A model generated the notes under the pieces. That model did no database searches. It was not told the origin of the DNA and saw only the letters and a list, made by a program, of their open reading frames with translations. Positions 42,778 to 53,069 of a stretch of DNA of 64,000 bases are shown here, one piece after another (position 1 is the first letter of the stretch; each line of letters starts with the position of its first letter). The DNA lies in contig JBBELK010000163.1 in assembly GCA_037783545.1 (NCBI GenBank), forward strand, positions 62,001 through 126,000, given 5' to 3'. The DNA is from Henricia sp. BOLD:AAB3569 (taxonomy: Eukaryota; Echinodermata; Asteroidea; Spinulosida; Echinasteridae). The translations under genes were made by a program, and so were the position numbers.

Positions 42778-45700
42778 TGTCGTGTTTGTATAGACAGCCA
42801 ACCAGTCTAGACAGCCGATTGGTATAGACAGCCAACCAGTCTATGTAGGGCTCCATGTTGAGTAATGTATTTCTGCGACTGTCCGCGTACAGCTTGGCTT
42901 TTCCCTTGTTCTCTGCATCGCGATCGCGAACGTCGAGATCTGTACGAGTATTCGTTTCATACAACGGCAATTTTCCGCGGATTTTCCGATTGAATAACAA
43001 CTCCGCGGGAGCTCGCCCTGTCGTAGGGTGTTCGGTTGCGCGATATTTGGCAACATATTTGCGGAGTTCTCTCCGCCAGTCTTGTCCTTCAACGTGCGCG
43101 ATTCGGATTCTCTTCATTATAGAGTCATTTTGCCGTTCTACCTCGCCATTTGCTTGCGCCCATTTAGCCGTTACTTTCACATGGGCTATTCCGTTTTCCT
43201 CACAGAATTTCGCGAATTCTTGAGACCGAAACTGAGGACCATTGTCCGATTTCAGTGTCAATGGCAATCCATGCCGGCTGAAGATTTCCTCAAGCGCGTC
43301 GATTACCTTGTCGGCAGTTGTGGAGCTCAGGATCGCGTATTCATAGTACCGACTATAATAGTCCACAACGACTAGAATGGAATGTCCTGATGGCAGTGGA
43401 CCGAGGAGATCGGTTGCTAGATCTTGCCAAGGACCATCGGGGAGGACTGTAGATCGCAGCGGTTCAGGGGAGTCAGGCCGTGCCACCGTTTGGCAAGCAT
43501 GACACGATTTGCAGAATTTCTCTGCTGCCTTGTCTATTCCGGGCCACCATACCTTGGTGCGCAAATTTTGTTTTGTTCCGACAATACCAAGGTGACCTTC
43601 ATGTGCCAATGCTATGGCCTGTTGTCTTAGTTTCTGTGGTAGGACGATGCGCGTACCGCGTAACACTAGCTGTCCAATGACACACAGTTCTCCTGCGATC
43701 GGTGCGTATGCTTTACAGTTTTCGAACTTTCCACTGTCGATCGCTTCTCTAACAATTGCGAGCTCTTTATCCTCTGCTGACGCAATCTCGATTTGTTTTG
43801 TTGTCAACGCGCTTGGTGTCGCCGAAACGGCAACAAAACGAACGTATTCCTCCGCGCCGTGATCGTGTTTCAGCATGCTCTTGCCCCCCGAGAGCCGGGA
43901 CAAGGCATCAGCGATGTTTTCCCGTCCTGGGATGTAAACAACTTTGTATTCATACGGTTGCAAGCGTAGCACCCAGCGTTCGATTCTGGCACACGGTTTG
44001 GATCGAGGTCCATATATCGCCTCAAGTGGCTTGTGGTCTGTGAGCAGTTCGAATGCGCGGCCATAGATGAAGGCGTGAAACCTTTCACATGCCCAGACTA
44101 ATGACAGCGCTTCTTTTTCTGTCTGGGAGTATCTCCTCTCACAATCCGATAGGCTGCGACTGGCATAGCAAACTGGTACCCAGCCCCCGTCCTGTTTTTG
44201 GGTAAGTACGGCCCCAAGTCCGACTGGGCTTGCATCGGCTATTACTCTCGTTTGTACCGTCTTGTCATAGTACGCGAGCGTGGTAGTTGTGGCCAGGCTG
44301 TTTTTCAGTGTGTTGAAGGCTACTTTTTCGTGCGGTCCAAATTGAAATGGTACTCCTTTTCGCGTCAGCCTTCGAAGAGGATCTGAAAGTGTCGCGAAGT
44401 TGGGTATAAATCTGCTACTAAACCCAACTAGGCCAAGAAAGCTTCGAATCTCGGATGCGCTCTCTGGTTCTCGGAATTCCGCTACAGCTCTAACGCGCTC
44501 TTCCGTTGGCCCAATGCCTGTCTCGGACAGCAGAATCCCCATGAATACTAGGCGACTCATGTTGAACTGACATTTCTCTGGGTTGAGCGTTAGACCGAGA
44601 TCTTGCATCTCTGTAGTACCGCGAGCAATCTGCGATCATGAGTCTCTTGGTCAGGACCGTGAATAATTATGTCGTCCGATATATTTTCCGCACCTTCGAG
44701 ACCTGTCAGCGATGTTGCAATCATGTACTGGTATTGCTCACTCGCTGAGCTGACTCCGAACAGTAGTCGCTTGTATCGGTAAAGACCACAGTGTGCGACA
44801 AAGGTTGTGATCTCGCGTGATTCCTCGCAGAGTTCCAACTGATGATAACCCCATTAGAGGTCAAGCTTGCTGAAGACTTTTGAGCCGTTCATACCCTGCA
44901 ACAGCTCATCCACGGTTGGTAGGCCTATCGGGTGACGACCGCGTATGACCGCCTCGTTCGCGCGTCTCATATCCAAACAGAGTCTAATGTCACCGTTCGG
45001 TTTTGGCACCACTACTAACGGGTTAACCCAAGGCGTAGGACCATCGACCCGTTCAATGATGTCGAGGTCTTCCAGCTCACGGATTTTTTCCTCCACTTTA
45101 CTGCGTAAATTAAACGGAGTGCGCCTCAGGGGCTGTGCCACGGGTTTGACTGATGGGTCTATATGTAGTTTGACTTGCTCCGTCTTCAGCTTGCCTACAC
45201 CTTTAAACACATTCGGAAACTGTTCTTGCAATTGTTGTGTCTTGTGGGTGCTAGGTGTGGTTGGATTACTCTTAACTTGGTCATCCACCGCATTTATTCC
45301 AATCTTTAGGACATCCAGCTTCATGGCCGTGCTTTTGCCGAGCAAAGGAACACCTTTTTCCTTTATGACAACGAATTCAGCTTGCGCTGGCTTTCCTGCG
45401 ACGCGTACTTCGCAGTTGAAGAGACCTTTAACAGACAAGGCACGATCGGCACCATATGCCCACAATTTTCTGTCCGGTGTTGCGACTCGAGATTCGCACC
45501 TGATTTTACTGCGTTTCAGCAAGTCCCATGTCTGTTCGTCAACTACGTTACACGTGGCTCCAGAATCTATTAACATGTCGAGGTCCACCCCTCCTACGTT
45601 TACTTTCAACATGTTTGAATGTGATGCATCGCGAATGAGGAACGCATAATCATGGTGTGTCTCGGGGTCAGCACATTCCTCTTCGACCTGATTAACGGTT

Positions 45701-46906
45701 GGCCTAACCTTCGTTTTGCAAACCTTCGCAAAGTGATCTTTTCCAGAACACTTCCTGCATGTTTGACCTCTTGCAGGACACCTTGGGTCACGACCAAAAT
45801 GACCTGATAAGCCGCACCTGTAACAATTAGCCCCTCTTGAAGTGCTAGTAGTACCGGGTTTTCCCCTTGGGTTATCTCGTCTCACTGGCTTGGACCACCT
45901 GGGCTCATTTTGCCATCCACTCGGCTTGGTAAACTTTGGCCCTTTTACTAGGTTTACGCGATTGACAGTGTCTGATTTTAGTGCTGCCATTTGTCCCTCT
46001 ACTTTCTCACATTTATCAGCTACTTGCAAGGTCTTTTCAAGTGTTAATTCTGCTCCGACTTCAAGCAGTTTGCGCCTAACGTAATCAGACTTACATTTAC
46101 CTAGCACTGCATCTCTTATTTGGTTGTCCTTTTCACCTGCAAAATCACAGTCTCGAGCTGCTTTCCGTAGTCGAGTAACAAACTGAAGTACAGTTTCCCC
46201 CTCCTTCTGGGAAAGTTGGTGAAATGTCTGTCGTGCGAACGCCGCGTTTTTCTTCGGGACAAAATAATCATTAAGTGCCCGTTTCGCTGCATAATAATCA
46301 GTGGCGTCTCCGGTGTTTGGCAATGTGGAAAATACTTCCTGGACATCCGGCCCCGCGAGATGAAGAAGCAATGCCCGACGCCGTTGTCGAACTTGTGGAG
46401 GCGCGTCTGGTCCGACAATATGGCGCTTGCCATCCGCGTACAACTCGAACGATGTGAGCCACCTTTCCCAACGCGGTCCGAGGGTTGCAGGCTCCGAATA
46501 ACAGTCAAATCTAGGTATCACTGTTTTCTCCATTGTTGATCCTCGTCGCCAATGTTATGTCAGGGACTTCCAGATTAAACCTATAAGACTGGGGTTTCTG
46601 ATTGAACACGAATTAAATCAAGCAAACGACTCAGTTCTGCAGTTCCAGGTTTTCATGTCACTTCACTCCATTACTCCAAGCACATGTCTGAATCCTATAG
46701 AAATACATTACTCAACATGGAGCCCTACATAGACTAGTTGGCTGTCTATACCAATCGGCTGTCTAGACTGGTTGGCTGTCTATACAAACACGACATCCCT
46801 CCTTTTTTTTTACGAACTGCAGAACTGAGTCGTTTGCTTGATTTAATTCGTGTTCAATCAGAAACCCCAGTCTTATAGGTTTAATTTGGAAGTCCCTGAC
46901 ATAACA
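42778..46906 (-). mobile_element. Rearranged Ty3/Gypsy element with inverted internal block inside a split LTR
   Basis: Host DNA is duplicated as TACTG (42773-42777, 46907-46911) around a unit that begins TGTCGTG and ends ATAACA. The outer pieces, 42778-42874 (97 nt) and 46814-46906 (93 nt), are the first and last parts of one plus-strand LTR. A complete LTR of 243 bp lies inverted at 46553-46795. On the minus strand it is preceded by a polypurine tract (46796-46812, AAAAAAAAAGGAGGGA) and followed by a primer-binding site (TTGGCGACGAGG, 46552-46541) and then gag-pol. The 53 LTR bases between the outer pieces are missing. Polypurine tract, LTR and primer site in direct succession is the junction expected in a one-LTR circle or tandem. 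Confidence 0.8.
42875..46533 (-). pseudogene. Gypsy Gag-Pol, disabled (one stop, one frameshift, truncated end)
   Basis: This is read on the minus strand from 46533. In order: gag (about 1-200); two CCHC knuckles (CYRCGLSGHFGRDPRC, CRKCSGKDHFAKVC); aspartic protease with IDSGATCNVV; RT (VVPKPNGDIRLCLDMRR, ISDDIIIHG); RNase H (IADASPVGLGAVL, TDHKPLEAI); and integrase with an HHCC finger and D, D (SDNGPQF), E (NGEVERQND). The frame is interrupted by a TAA at about 44851-44853 within RT and by a one-base loss near 44610. It runs out into LTR sequence at 42874, so the 3' end of pol is missing. The rest is well preserved, suggesting recent death. Gag, protease and RT share one frame here. Plus-strand ORFs over this block are shadows. 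Confidence 0.85.
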
Positions 46907-47739
46907 TACTGGATCAACTGTAAAAGACAAATACATGTATGACGATACAAAATATATGGTTCATTGCTTGTACATGTATTTCAAGCTGCACAGATCCCAA
47001 AAATAAAATATTGGTTGTATCTCTCATCAGCTGGTTTAAAATTATATACAGGTACATGTACATCTAAACTCTAGGTGGGACTTGCACTAACATGCATAAT
47101 AATAATGAATATTTGTAATGCGCCGGTATCCATCAAACATGAAGTATAAGTTATTAATATCAGTTGACAATTTTGACATACATTGTAATTAAAATAGCAC
47201 ACTGGTACAAACCCTGCAAAATAAAGTCTTGCATAAATACACACACTGCCACATTTCTTTATAGGATAAGTACTGCAACTTAATTACCGGTAAATGTATG
47301 TTTTTTAGTTCCTTGGCAGAATGCTTGACACTATGTCAAAAGACAAGTGAGTGAGTTAGAATGACTAAAATTACCAGGGATAATTGCCGGAGTCTCTGTG
47401 AAGTTGTCAGGAGATGACTGTGTCTCAGATGAACTTTGCCATTGTGCTTCTGATGCTGCATACATGTACATAATAGCAGGTCCCCATGATGACCACTGCA
47501 GTAATTTAAAATAGTTAAAACAAAATTAGTGAGCACTAATAATAACATCAAGGGGAGGGGGAGGGGGTGTTGTGCCGTGCAGATTTAACCCACATTTTGA
47601 GTGGGGAAAATTTAACATTTCCTGAGGAAACACTTAAAAAATCGCAGTGGCTATATATAGTTACAGTAACCATAACGCGTTAAGAAACGCATATAGTTAC
47701 GGTATTGCAACTGCGTAAATCACTGCATCGATGATATCA

Positions 47740-48036
47740 GGGGGCGAGTCGGTCAGGGGGCGAGTTGGAAAGGGGCCGAGTACATAAGGTGGCGACTTGA
47801 CCTGATTCCAACTTAATTACCTGCCAATAGGCATACCTTATGAAAAACATAAGTGGGATATTAACAAATTTAAGATTTCTTTTAAATTGTGTGAAGAAAG
47901 ACTTAACAATTTGTCAGCCTGACTCGTATGTTTTGCACTCAAGGTCTAAAGCCATGATCGACTCCCCAAATTTCCCTCAACTTTGAAGTCGAGTCGGTCA
48001 ACGGACGAGTTGGTCCAATGGTCGAGTTGACTGTCA
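47740..48036. repeat. 16-bp minisatellite, interrupted (GGGGGCGAGTCGGTCA type)
   Basis: Four units of exactly 16 bp run 47740-47803 and three more run about 47989-48036 (GTCGAGTCGGTCAACG and relatives), separated by 185 bp of other sequence. The motif and period match those in TU-like elements A and B, but no inverted partner is present. Copy 2 (54725-54765) has only about two degenerate units. Confidence 0.65.
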
Positions 48037-48317
48037 TGAATGTGTTTAGGCGCATTTCTACAATGTCTGATCCTACATACCTACACTTGTGGGGTACCCA
48101 GGTACCCCACAAGGAAAAAAGAACAAAGGGAACAATGGTGCCCCACAAGTCGGTCTTTGTCCACTTGGTACCTCACAAGGTAAAACTAGTGCTTTACCTA
48201 TGGGATGAATTTTGACAAAGGGAACAAAGGGGAGACAAAGGGAAGTGTGCGAGGGAACAAAAGAGACAACCCGGAAGTACCCCATAACTACCCATATGTG
48301 CAGATGGATGCGTGCAC

Positions 48318-48353
48318 ACGTACGTACGTACGTACGTACGTACGTACGTACGT
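48318..48353. repeat. (ACGT)9 microsatellite
   Basis: Nine perfect ACGT units form a 36-bp self-complementary run. The homologous site in copy 2 (about 54800-54815, GTGTACACACGG) is not expanded. Confidence 0.9.
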
Positions 48354-48643
48354 GTGCAGCCACAGTAACATCGCACTGCTAAAAGGGTGAAATCTCGCGG
48401 TAAAATCGTAGCGAAAAAAACATTGAAAAAACTCTTTCAGCAAGCCACATGGCACGTTAAACGAAAGCACTTGTCTTCATCTATCGGAAAAACGCTATTG
48501 TTTTCCAAAGTTTTGTCTAGTCCAGTCAGGAATCACAAACCAATTGACCCCCTCAAAATCCACGATACGACCCATCACTTCAGATTTACACAATTACCAA
48601 CTAAACAATGACCCAAATTGTGACAAAATATACATCAATCGAA

Positions 48644-51600
48644 AGAGGAACATGTCAATCACCCAGTACAACTACCTGATATCAAGTACTGTGGACTGGT
48701 TTTGCCCATATTGCATCTACAAGTTTCCATTCTCATCATGTTCCGACACCTCATTCCATGAAGTATTTGGCAGTGATCATGAGCTGGATTTTGCCTTGAA
48801 TCAAGATACTAATTTGAAGGCTTATCCTGCAGGCTTCCCCACACCTTCAGGGATCCAAAACAATGCTGTCTCTGGGCTACTTCTCAACAGTCGCAGCATC
48901 CGCAGTAAACAGCAGGACTTGCAGTCATTCCTTGAACTTCATCCTTTTGACATTGTCTGTATCACGGAGACATGGCTGTCACCAAATGATGTTTTTTGCC
49001 TACCCGGATATTCCACCATTCGCCGTGACCGAACTACCGGCCGTGGTGGTGGTATTGTGGCAGTAGTCAAGGACTCATTGTTGCCGACGCATCTTGACCA
49101 CCTAAACCCAAACGACATCGAGGTAACCTTCCTGTCCCTGACATTAAAACGAACAAAATGGCTTGTGGGAATTGTGTATCGCCCCCCAAATTCCGATACA
49201 TCATTTTTTGAAAAACTGCAAGATATATTTGACAACATCCAAGCAAATCTCGGAAGCTTTGAAGGTTTAATTGTACTGGGGGACTTCAATATAAATTGGT
49301 TAATTGAATCTTCCGCACTGACAACTCTGCAAGAAGTGACCACGTCAATAGGCCTCACCCAACTAGTTGAAGAAGTCACCCGGCCATCGAGTAATTCTTC
49401 ATCGACCGGGACTGTCATCGATATGATATTTACAAACAGACAGGAGAAATTCTCTTTGGTGGAAACGGTTGCCAATCCAGTCAACAGTGACCATCATGGA
49501 GTGTTTTTCTCACTGGTTGCCAACAAAACACCCCCAGAACCCAAAATACTACGCTCATTTCTGCAGTACAAGAAGGGAGATTTCACACATTTGGAGACTC
49601 TGTTACATCTCTTGCCGTGGTCTGCATTAATGGACGACAGCAATCCTGAGGCGTCATGGGAGACATTTATGGATTTACTAGATGCAGCCATCCGTGACAG
49701 CATTCCACGGAAGACTTGTAATCGTCGTATCTCTCCATGGATCACACCAGCATTGAAACAACTAATCAAACGGAAACAAACACTTTTCACCAAAGCCAAA
49801 TCAAGCGGTAACATCCGAGACTGGAAGAACTACAAACAAATCCGCAACAAGGTTAAGAACGAAACAAAGAAAGAGTACTGGAAATATGTCAACAATCTAT
49901 TTGCTCTGCCAGACAACAAACGCAACATTTGGAAATTTGTCAAAGACCAAAGAAAATCCAAAAGCCCACCTGCATTCAAGGTGGCCGATACACAACTTCA
50001 CAAGCCTACTGACATTTCTCAAGCGTTCAACAAGTTCTTTACATCAGTCCTCACCCCAGCACAGACTCCTGCAAAAACAGCGCCGGTTTGCAAACTACCA
50101 ATCCCCGAGATGCCCCCTGTGACTGTGAGCCTTGGCTGGCTCATGAAGTCCCTGTCCAACCTGAATCCCCATAAAGCCCCAGGTCATGACGCCATACCAC
50201 CGAGAGTCCTTAAAGCAACAGCATCGTCAATCGCTCTACCACTGATGCGGTTGATGAATGCCTCACTCGCAACTGGTGTTCTTCCCACTGACTGGAAATG
50301 TTCACAAATAACTCCGGTATTTAAATCTGGGAGTCGCACGAATATCAAGAACTATCGTCCCGTCTCATTAACTTCAATTATCTGCAAGGTTCTGGAGAGG
50401 GCTGTTACAGACAACATCAACAGTCACATTACCACACACTGCCTTGGCAACCCACAACAACATGGTTTCACTTCCGGCAAGTCGTGCGTTACTCAACTTG
50501 CAAACACAATCCACAATTGGGCCACCATCCTGGATAAATCAAAACCCCCACGCATCGATGCAATCTTCCTTGACTTCAGGAAGGCTTTCGATACCATGCC
50601 TCACCATATCCTACTCAACAAGCTGGCCAGTAACTACAACATTCGGGGAACTACATGGGCTTGGATAAAGTCATTTCTCTTAGGACGCCAACAACGAGTT
50701 GCTTACCGGGGATGCTACTCTGAGTGGGCACCAGTCACCTCTGGTGTCCCGCAGGGGAGTGTTCTTGGGCCCCTCCTATTCAATTTGTTCATCGCTGACA
50801 TCTCCCATAAAATGACCACTAACTGCTTACTTTTCGCGGATGATACACTTCTATACCAACCAATCAAATCTCCCGACGATGAACTCTCCCTTCAGTCAGA
50901 CCTCACTGCAATTCAACGATGGAGTGAACGTAATGGCATGCAGTTGAACGCCACAAAAACCAAGATCATGCACATCTCAAGATCCCGGAAACCAGCTATT
51001 CTTCCCAACTACAAACTTCACGGCACATCACTCGCTCCCACTCCCACATTCAAGTACCTTGGAGTCACCATCAATAGTTCACTCAACTGGAACGATCACA
51101 TAAACACCGTCGTCTCAAAGGCCAATAAGACGTTAGGTTTTATTTGGCAGATAGCGCGTGGAGCTTCACCCAAGGCCTTGGCTTCCCTGTATCGCTCTCT
51201 CGTCTTGCCAGTGCTCGAGTATGGACTGCCAGCATGGTGCCCGTACACAGCGTCCAATTCTGCTAAACTGGAGAAGGTGCAGAGGAGGGCTAGTAGGATG
51301 TGCCTCAAGCAGCGTAAGGGGGCAATGCCATACGAGGACAGACTACGTACACTTAACTGGATGACACTGGATTCGCGAAGACAAAAACACACGGTTTCAT
51401 TTACAGTGAAATGCCTCTTCAACTTGGTGGACTGTCGGTCTATTAAAATTAACACAACGGTCAACACGCGACACCAGGACACACTCACCTTTAATCACCA
51501 CTATGCCAGGACTCTCACGCTCAAAAACTCACCCTGCCATGTATTCCCCAGAATTTGGAGTAGTCTGCCGTCACACATTAAGGATTCTCTTTTAATCGAT

Positions 51601-52886
51601 TCATTTACTCACTTTAACACCACCTTATCTGCTCATTTTTATGTAAAGTAAAGGCTCAGAAATTTCTTTTGTATTGTGATGTGTTGTGCATGCCATTGCA
51701 TTTAGAGACCACCTTGCTGTTGGTCGTGTCATCGGATTCAGATCTCAATCTGTGAGGTGCAGACCGCCGATCGGTTAACAGGCAATTGTGCATTCAGGGT
51801 CTCGTTGCAAAAGCGAGACCTGGGGTATACAGTTGTCTAGTGCCTTGGTCGGTGGTTTGCATTTTATGAAGATTATTTGCAAGGGTTCGGGTGACACGAT
51901 TGACAGCTGCTTCCATGGGAGTAAGATTCATGTTCAATTATATTATGTGCAACCTTCATGCTTTTATTGTTTGACATTCATCTCATTTCTTGCTGCTGTT
52001 TAATTTATGCATTTTCCATTTTAAAATTTATTGGGACATTTTTTAAATTCATTTGGTAGTTAATTCTACACGTTTGTGTTGTTTGTGGTGTTTTTTTTTT
52101 TTTTTTTTTGTGGTGTTTGTTTGTTTGTGGTGTTTATTTGTTCGTTTGTTTTGTGCTATTTCTTGCAGACATTTAGTTTGGACTCCGGGTGGGGGGAATT
52201 TGGAAGGGGGAGGGGGAGGGAGAGGGAGGGAGATGGAGAGGGCATTTTGGAAGGGGGAGGGGATTTTGGAAGGGGTGGGGTTAGCGTCCTGTGGTTTTAA
52301 TTGTGCTTTTACTCCAAGAGTTTTTGTACATGTTTTGTGGGTCTGTTTCATTTTTAATTCATTTTTTTCTACTCTTGTATTCTCTTACCGAAAGAAGGAT
52401 TTAGTTACCTCATTTGTAGTCATCTTTGTGCACTTTTTCAGTTTGAAGTAATTTCTGCCACTTGCTATTTTATTTTATTTATTTACTTATTTATTTATAT
52501 ATATTTATAAATACATATATTTTTTCCCATTATGATTTGCTGTCGTTCATCCTTCATCCAATATTTCGTCAATGTATTATATAAATATTAGTGTTCTTTC
52601 CTCACTGTATTTTCTGAGTTAAATTTATCAAATATATATTTTATGCATTTATATATAAATAATTTTAAGTTATATACATGTACTTCTATTCTGTGTGTTA
52701 CCTCTTCAAGTTAGGATTGGCAGGCTTTCGAGTCAAAGTGTTTTATTATACTTTTGTCAGTCCAGGCCAACTTGGATAGGGTTGTTTTGTTTAGTTTATT
52801 TTGAAATTGTATGTTGTATGTTTGTATTTTGTACCTTGTTGTTGAAGGCCGAATAAATAATAATAATAATAATAATAATAATAATT
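48644..52886 (+). mobile_element. LINE-2nd copy: non-LTR retrotransposon with (TAA)n tail
   Basis: Comparison with copy 2 (break between 55088 and 55102) places the insertion between CGAAAGAGGAA and TTCTACAAACTTA. The 3' end is a (TAA)n run at about 52854-52885 after a 1.2-kb 3' untranslated region with T-rich (52091-52111) and GGGGGA-rich (52190-52280) stretches. The 5' end starts within a few bases of the ORF start, so it is probably 5' truncated. No clear long target duplication is visible. Confidence 0.8.
48652..51651 (+). CDS. LINE ORF2: endonuclease and reverse transcriptase, uninterrupted
   Basis: The protein is 999 residues from MSITQYNYL. A short Cys-containing N-terminus (WFCPYC) is followed by an APE-type endonuclease (LLLNSRSIRSK, CITETWLS, GIVYRPP, VLGDFNINW, SDHHGVFF). 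Then come a linker and RT with PHKAPGHDAIPP, NYRPVSLTSIICKVLE, IFLDFRKAFDTMPH, SGVPQGSVLGPLLF and LLFADDTLLY, and a C-terminal region. This layout fits jockey/CR1/L2-group LINEs, which nick a target and copy their RNA there. No stop or frameshift is seen, so it is a recent copy. The frame stays open 36 codons upstream into flanking duplicated DNA, which is also found at copy 2, so those residues are host-derived and not part of ORF2. Confidence 0.85.
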   Translation: MSITQYNYLISSTVDWFCPYCIYKFPFSSCSDTSFHEVFGSDHELDFALNQDTNLKAYPAGFPTPSGIQNNAVSGLLLNSRSIRSKQQDLQSFLELHPFDIVCITETWLSPNDVFCLPGYSTIRRDRTTGRGGGIVAVVKDSLLPTHLDHLNPNDIEVTFLSLTLKRTKWLVGIVYRPPNSDTSFFEKLQDIFDNIQANLGSFEGLIVLGDFNINWLIESSALTTLQEVTTSIGLTQLVEEVTRPSSNSSSTGTVIDMIFTNRQEKFSLVETVANPVNSDHHGVFFSLVANKTPPEPKILRSFLQYKKGDFTHLETLLHLLPWSALMDDSNPEASWETFMDLLDAAIRDSIPRKTCNRRISPWITPALKQLIKRKQTLFTKAKSSGNIRDWKNYKQIRNKVKNETKKEYWKYVNNLFALPDNKRNIWKFVKDQRKSKSPPAFKVADTQLHKPTDISQAFNKFFTSVLTPAQTPAKTAPVCKLPIPEMPPVTVSLGWLMKSLSNLNPHKAPGHDAIPPRVLKATASSIALPLMRLMNASLATGVLPTDWKCSQITPVFKSGSRTNIKNYRPVSLTSIICKVLERAVTDNINSHITTHCLGNPQQHGFTSGKSCVTQLANTIHNWATILDKSKPPRIDAIFLDFRKAFDTMPHHILLNKLASNYNIRGTTWAWIKSFLLGRQQRVAYRGCYSEWAPVTSGVPQGSVLGPLLFNLFIADISHKMTTNCLLFADDTLLYQPIKSPDDELSLQSDLTAIQRWSERNGMQLNATKTKIMHISRSRKPAILPNYKLHGTSLAPTPTFKYLGVTINSSLNWNDHINTVVSKANKTLGFIWQIARGASPKALASLYRSLVLPVLEYGLPAWCPYTASNSAKLEKVQRRASRMCLKQRKGAMPYEDRLRTLNWMTLDSRRQKHTVSFTVKCLFNLVDCRSIKINTTVNTRHQDTLTFNHHYARTLTLKNSPCHVFPRIWSSLPSHIKDSLLIDSFTHFNTTLSAHFYVK

Positions 52887-53069
52887 CTACAAACTTACCC
52901 CGCCATCTTGGCCACCAACTACTCGTTAAAAACGCTTGCGAGCAACGAAATAAGGCCAACGAAATCTCGCGAACATCCCGGACTTTCTCGCGGCGCGTTC
53001 AAGCCAATGAGCTGTGCAGATAAAATTAGGCATTTGACCTCATTATCGGGGGCGCTGCGGACTGACTGA
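52887..53069. repeat. Duplicated segment copy 1, right end
   Basis: This matches 55100-55245 and 55520-55560, including GGTGGCCAAGATGG-like and GACTGACTGA motifs. It marks the junction with copy 2, which begins at about 53070. Confidence 0.65.

Larger units (their letters stand above)
46912..48643. repeat. Duplicated segment copy 1, right part
   Basis: 46912-47540 and 48440-48643 match 54320-54700 and 54890-55085. Differences include the minisatellite at 47740-48036 and the (ACGT)9 run at 48318-48353, both shorter or absent in copy 2. No host gene was recognised; ORFs of 60-96 codons here have no known domain. Confidence 0.65.

Noticed and set aside
44945-46539. Plus-strand ORFs of 107-234 codons opposite the Gypsy pol/gag
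   Set aside because: Shadows of the minus-strand Gag-Pol, which has clear domains.
46553-46906. A 354-bp LTR with 90-bp internal inverted ends
   Set aside because: The polypurine tract at 46796 shows that the true LTR is 46553-46795. The mirrored part is a separate piece of another LTR in opposite orientation.
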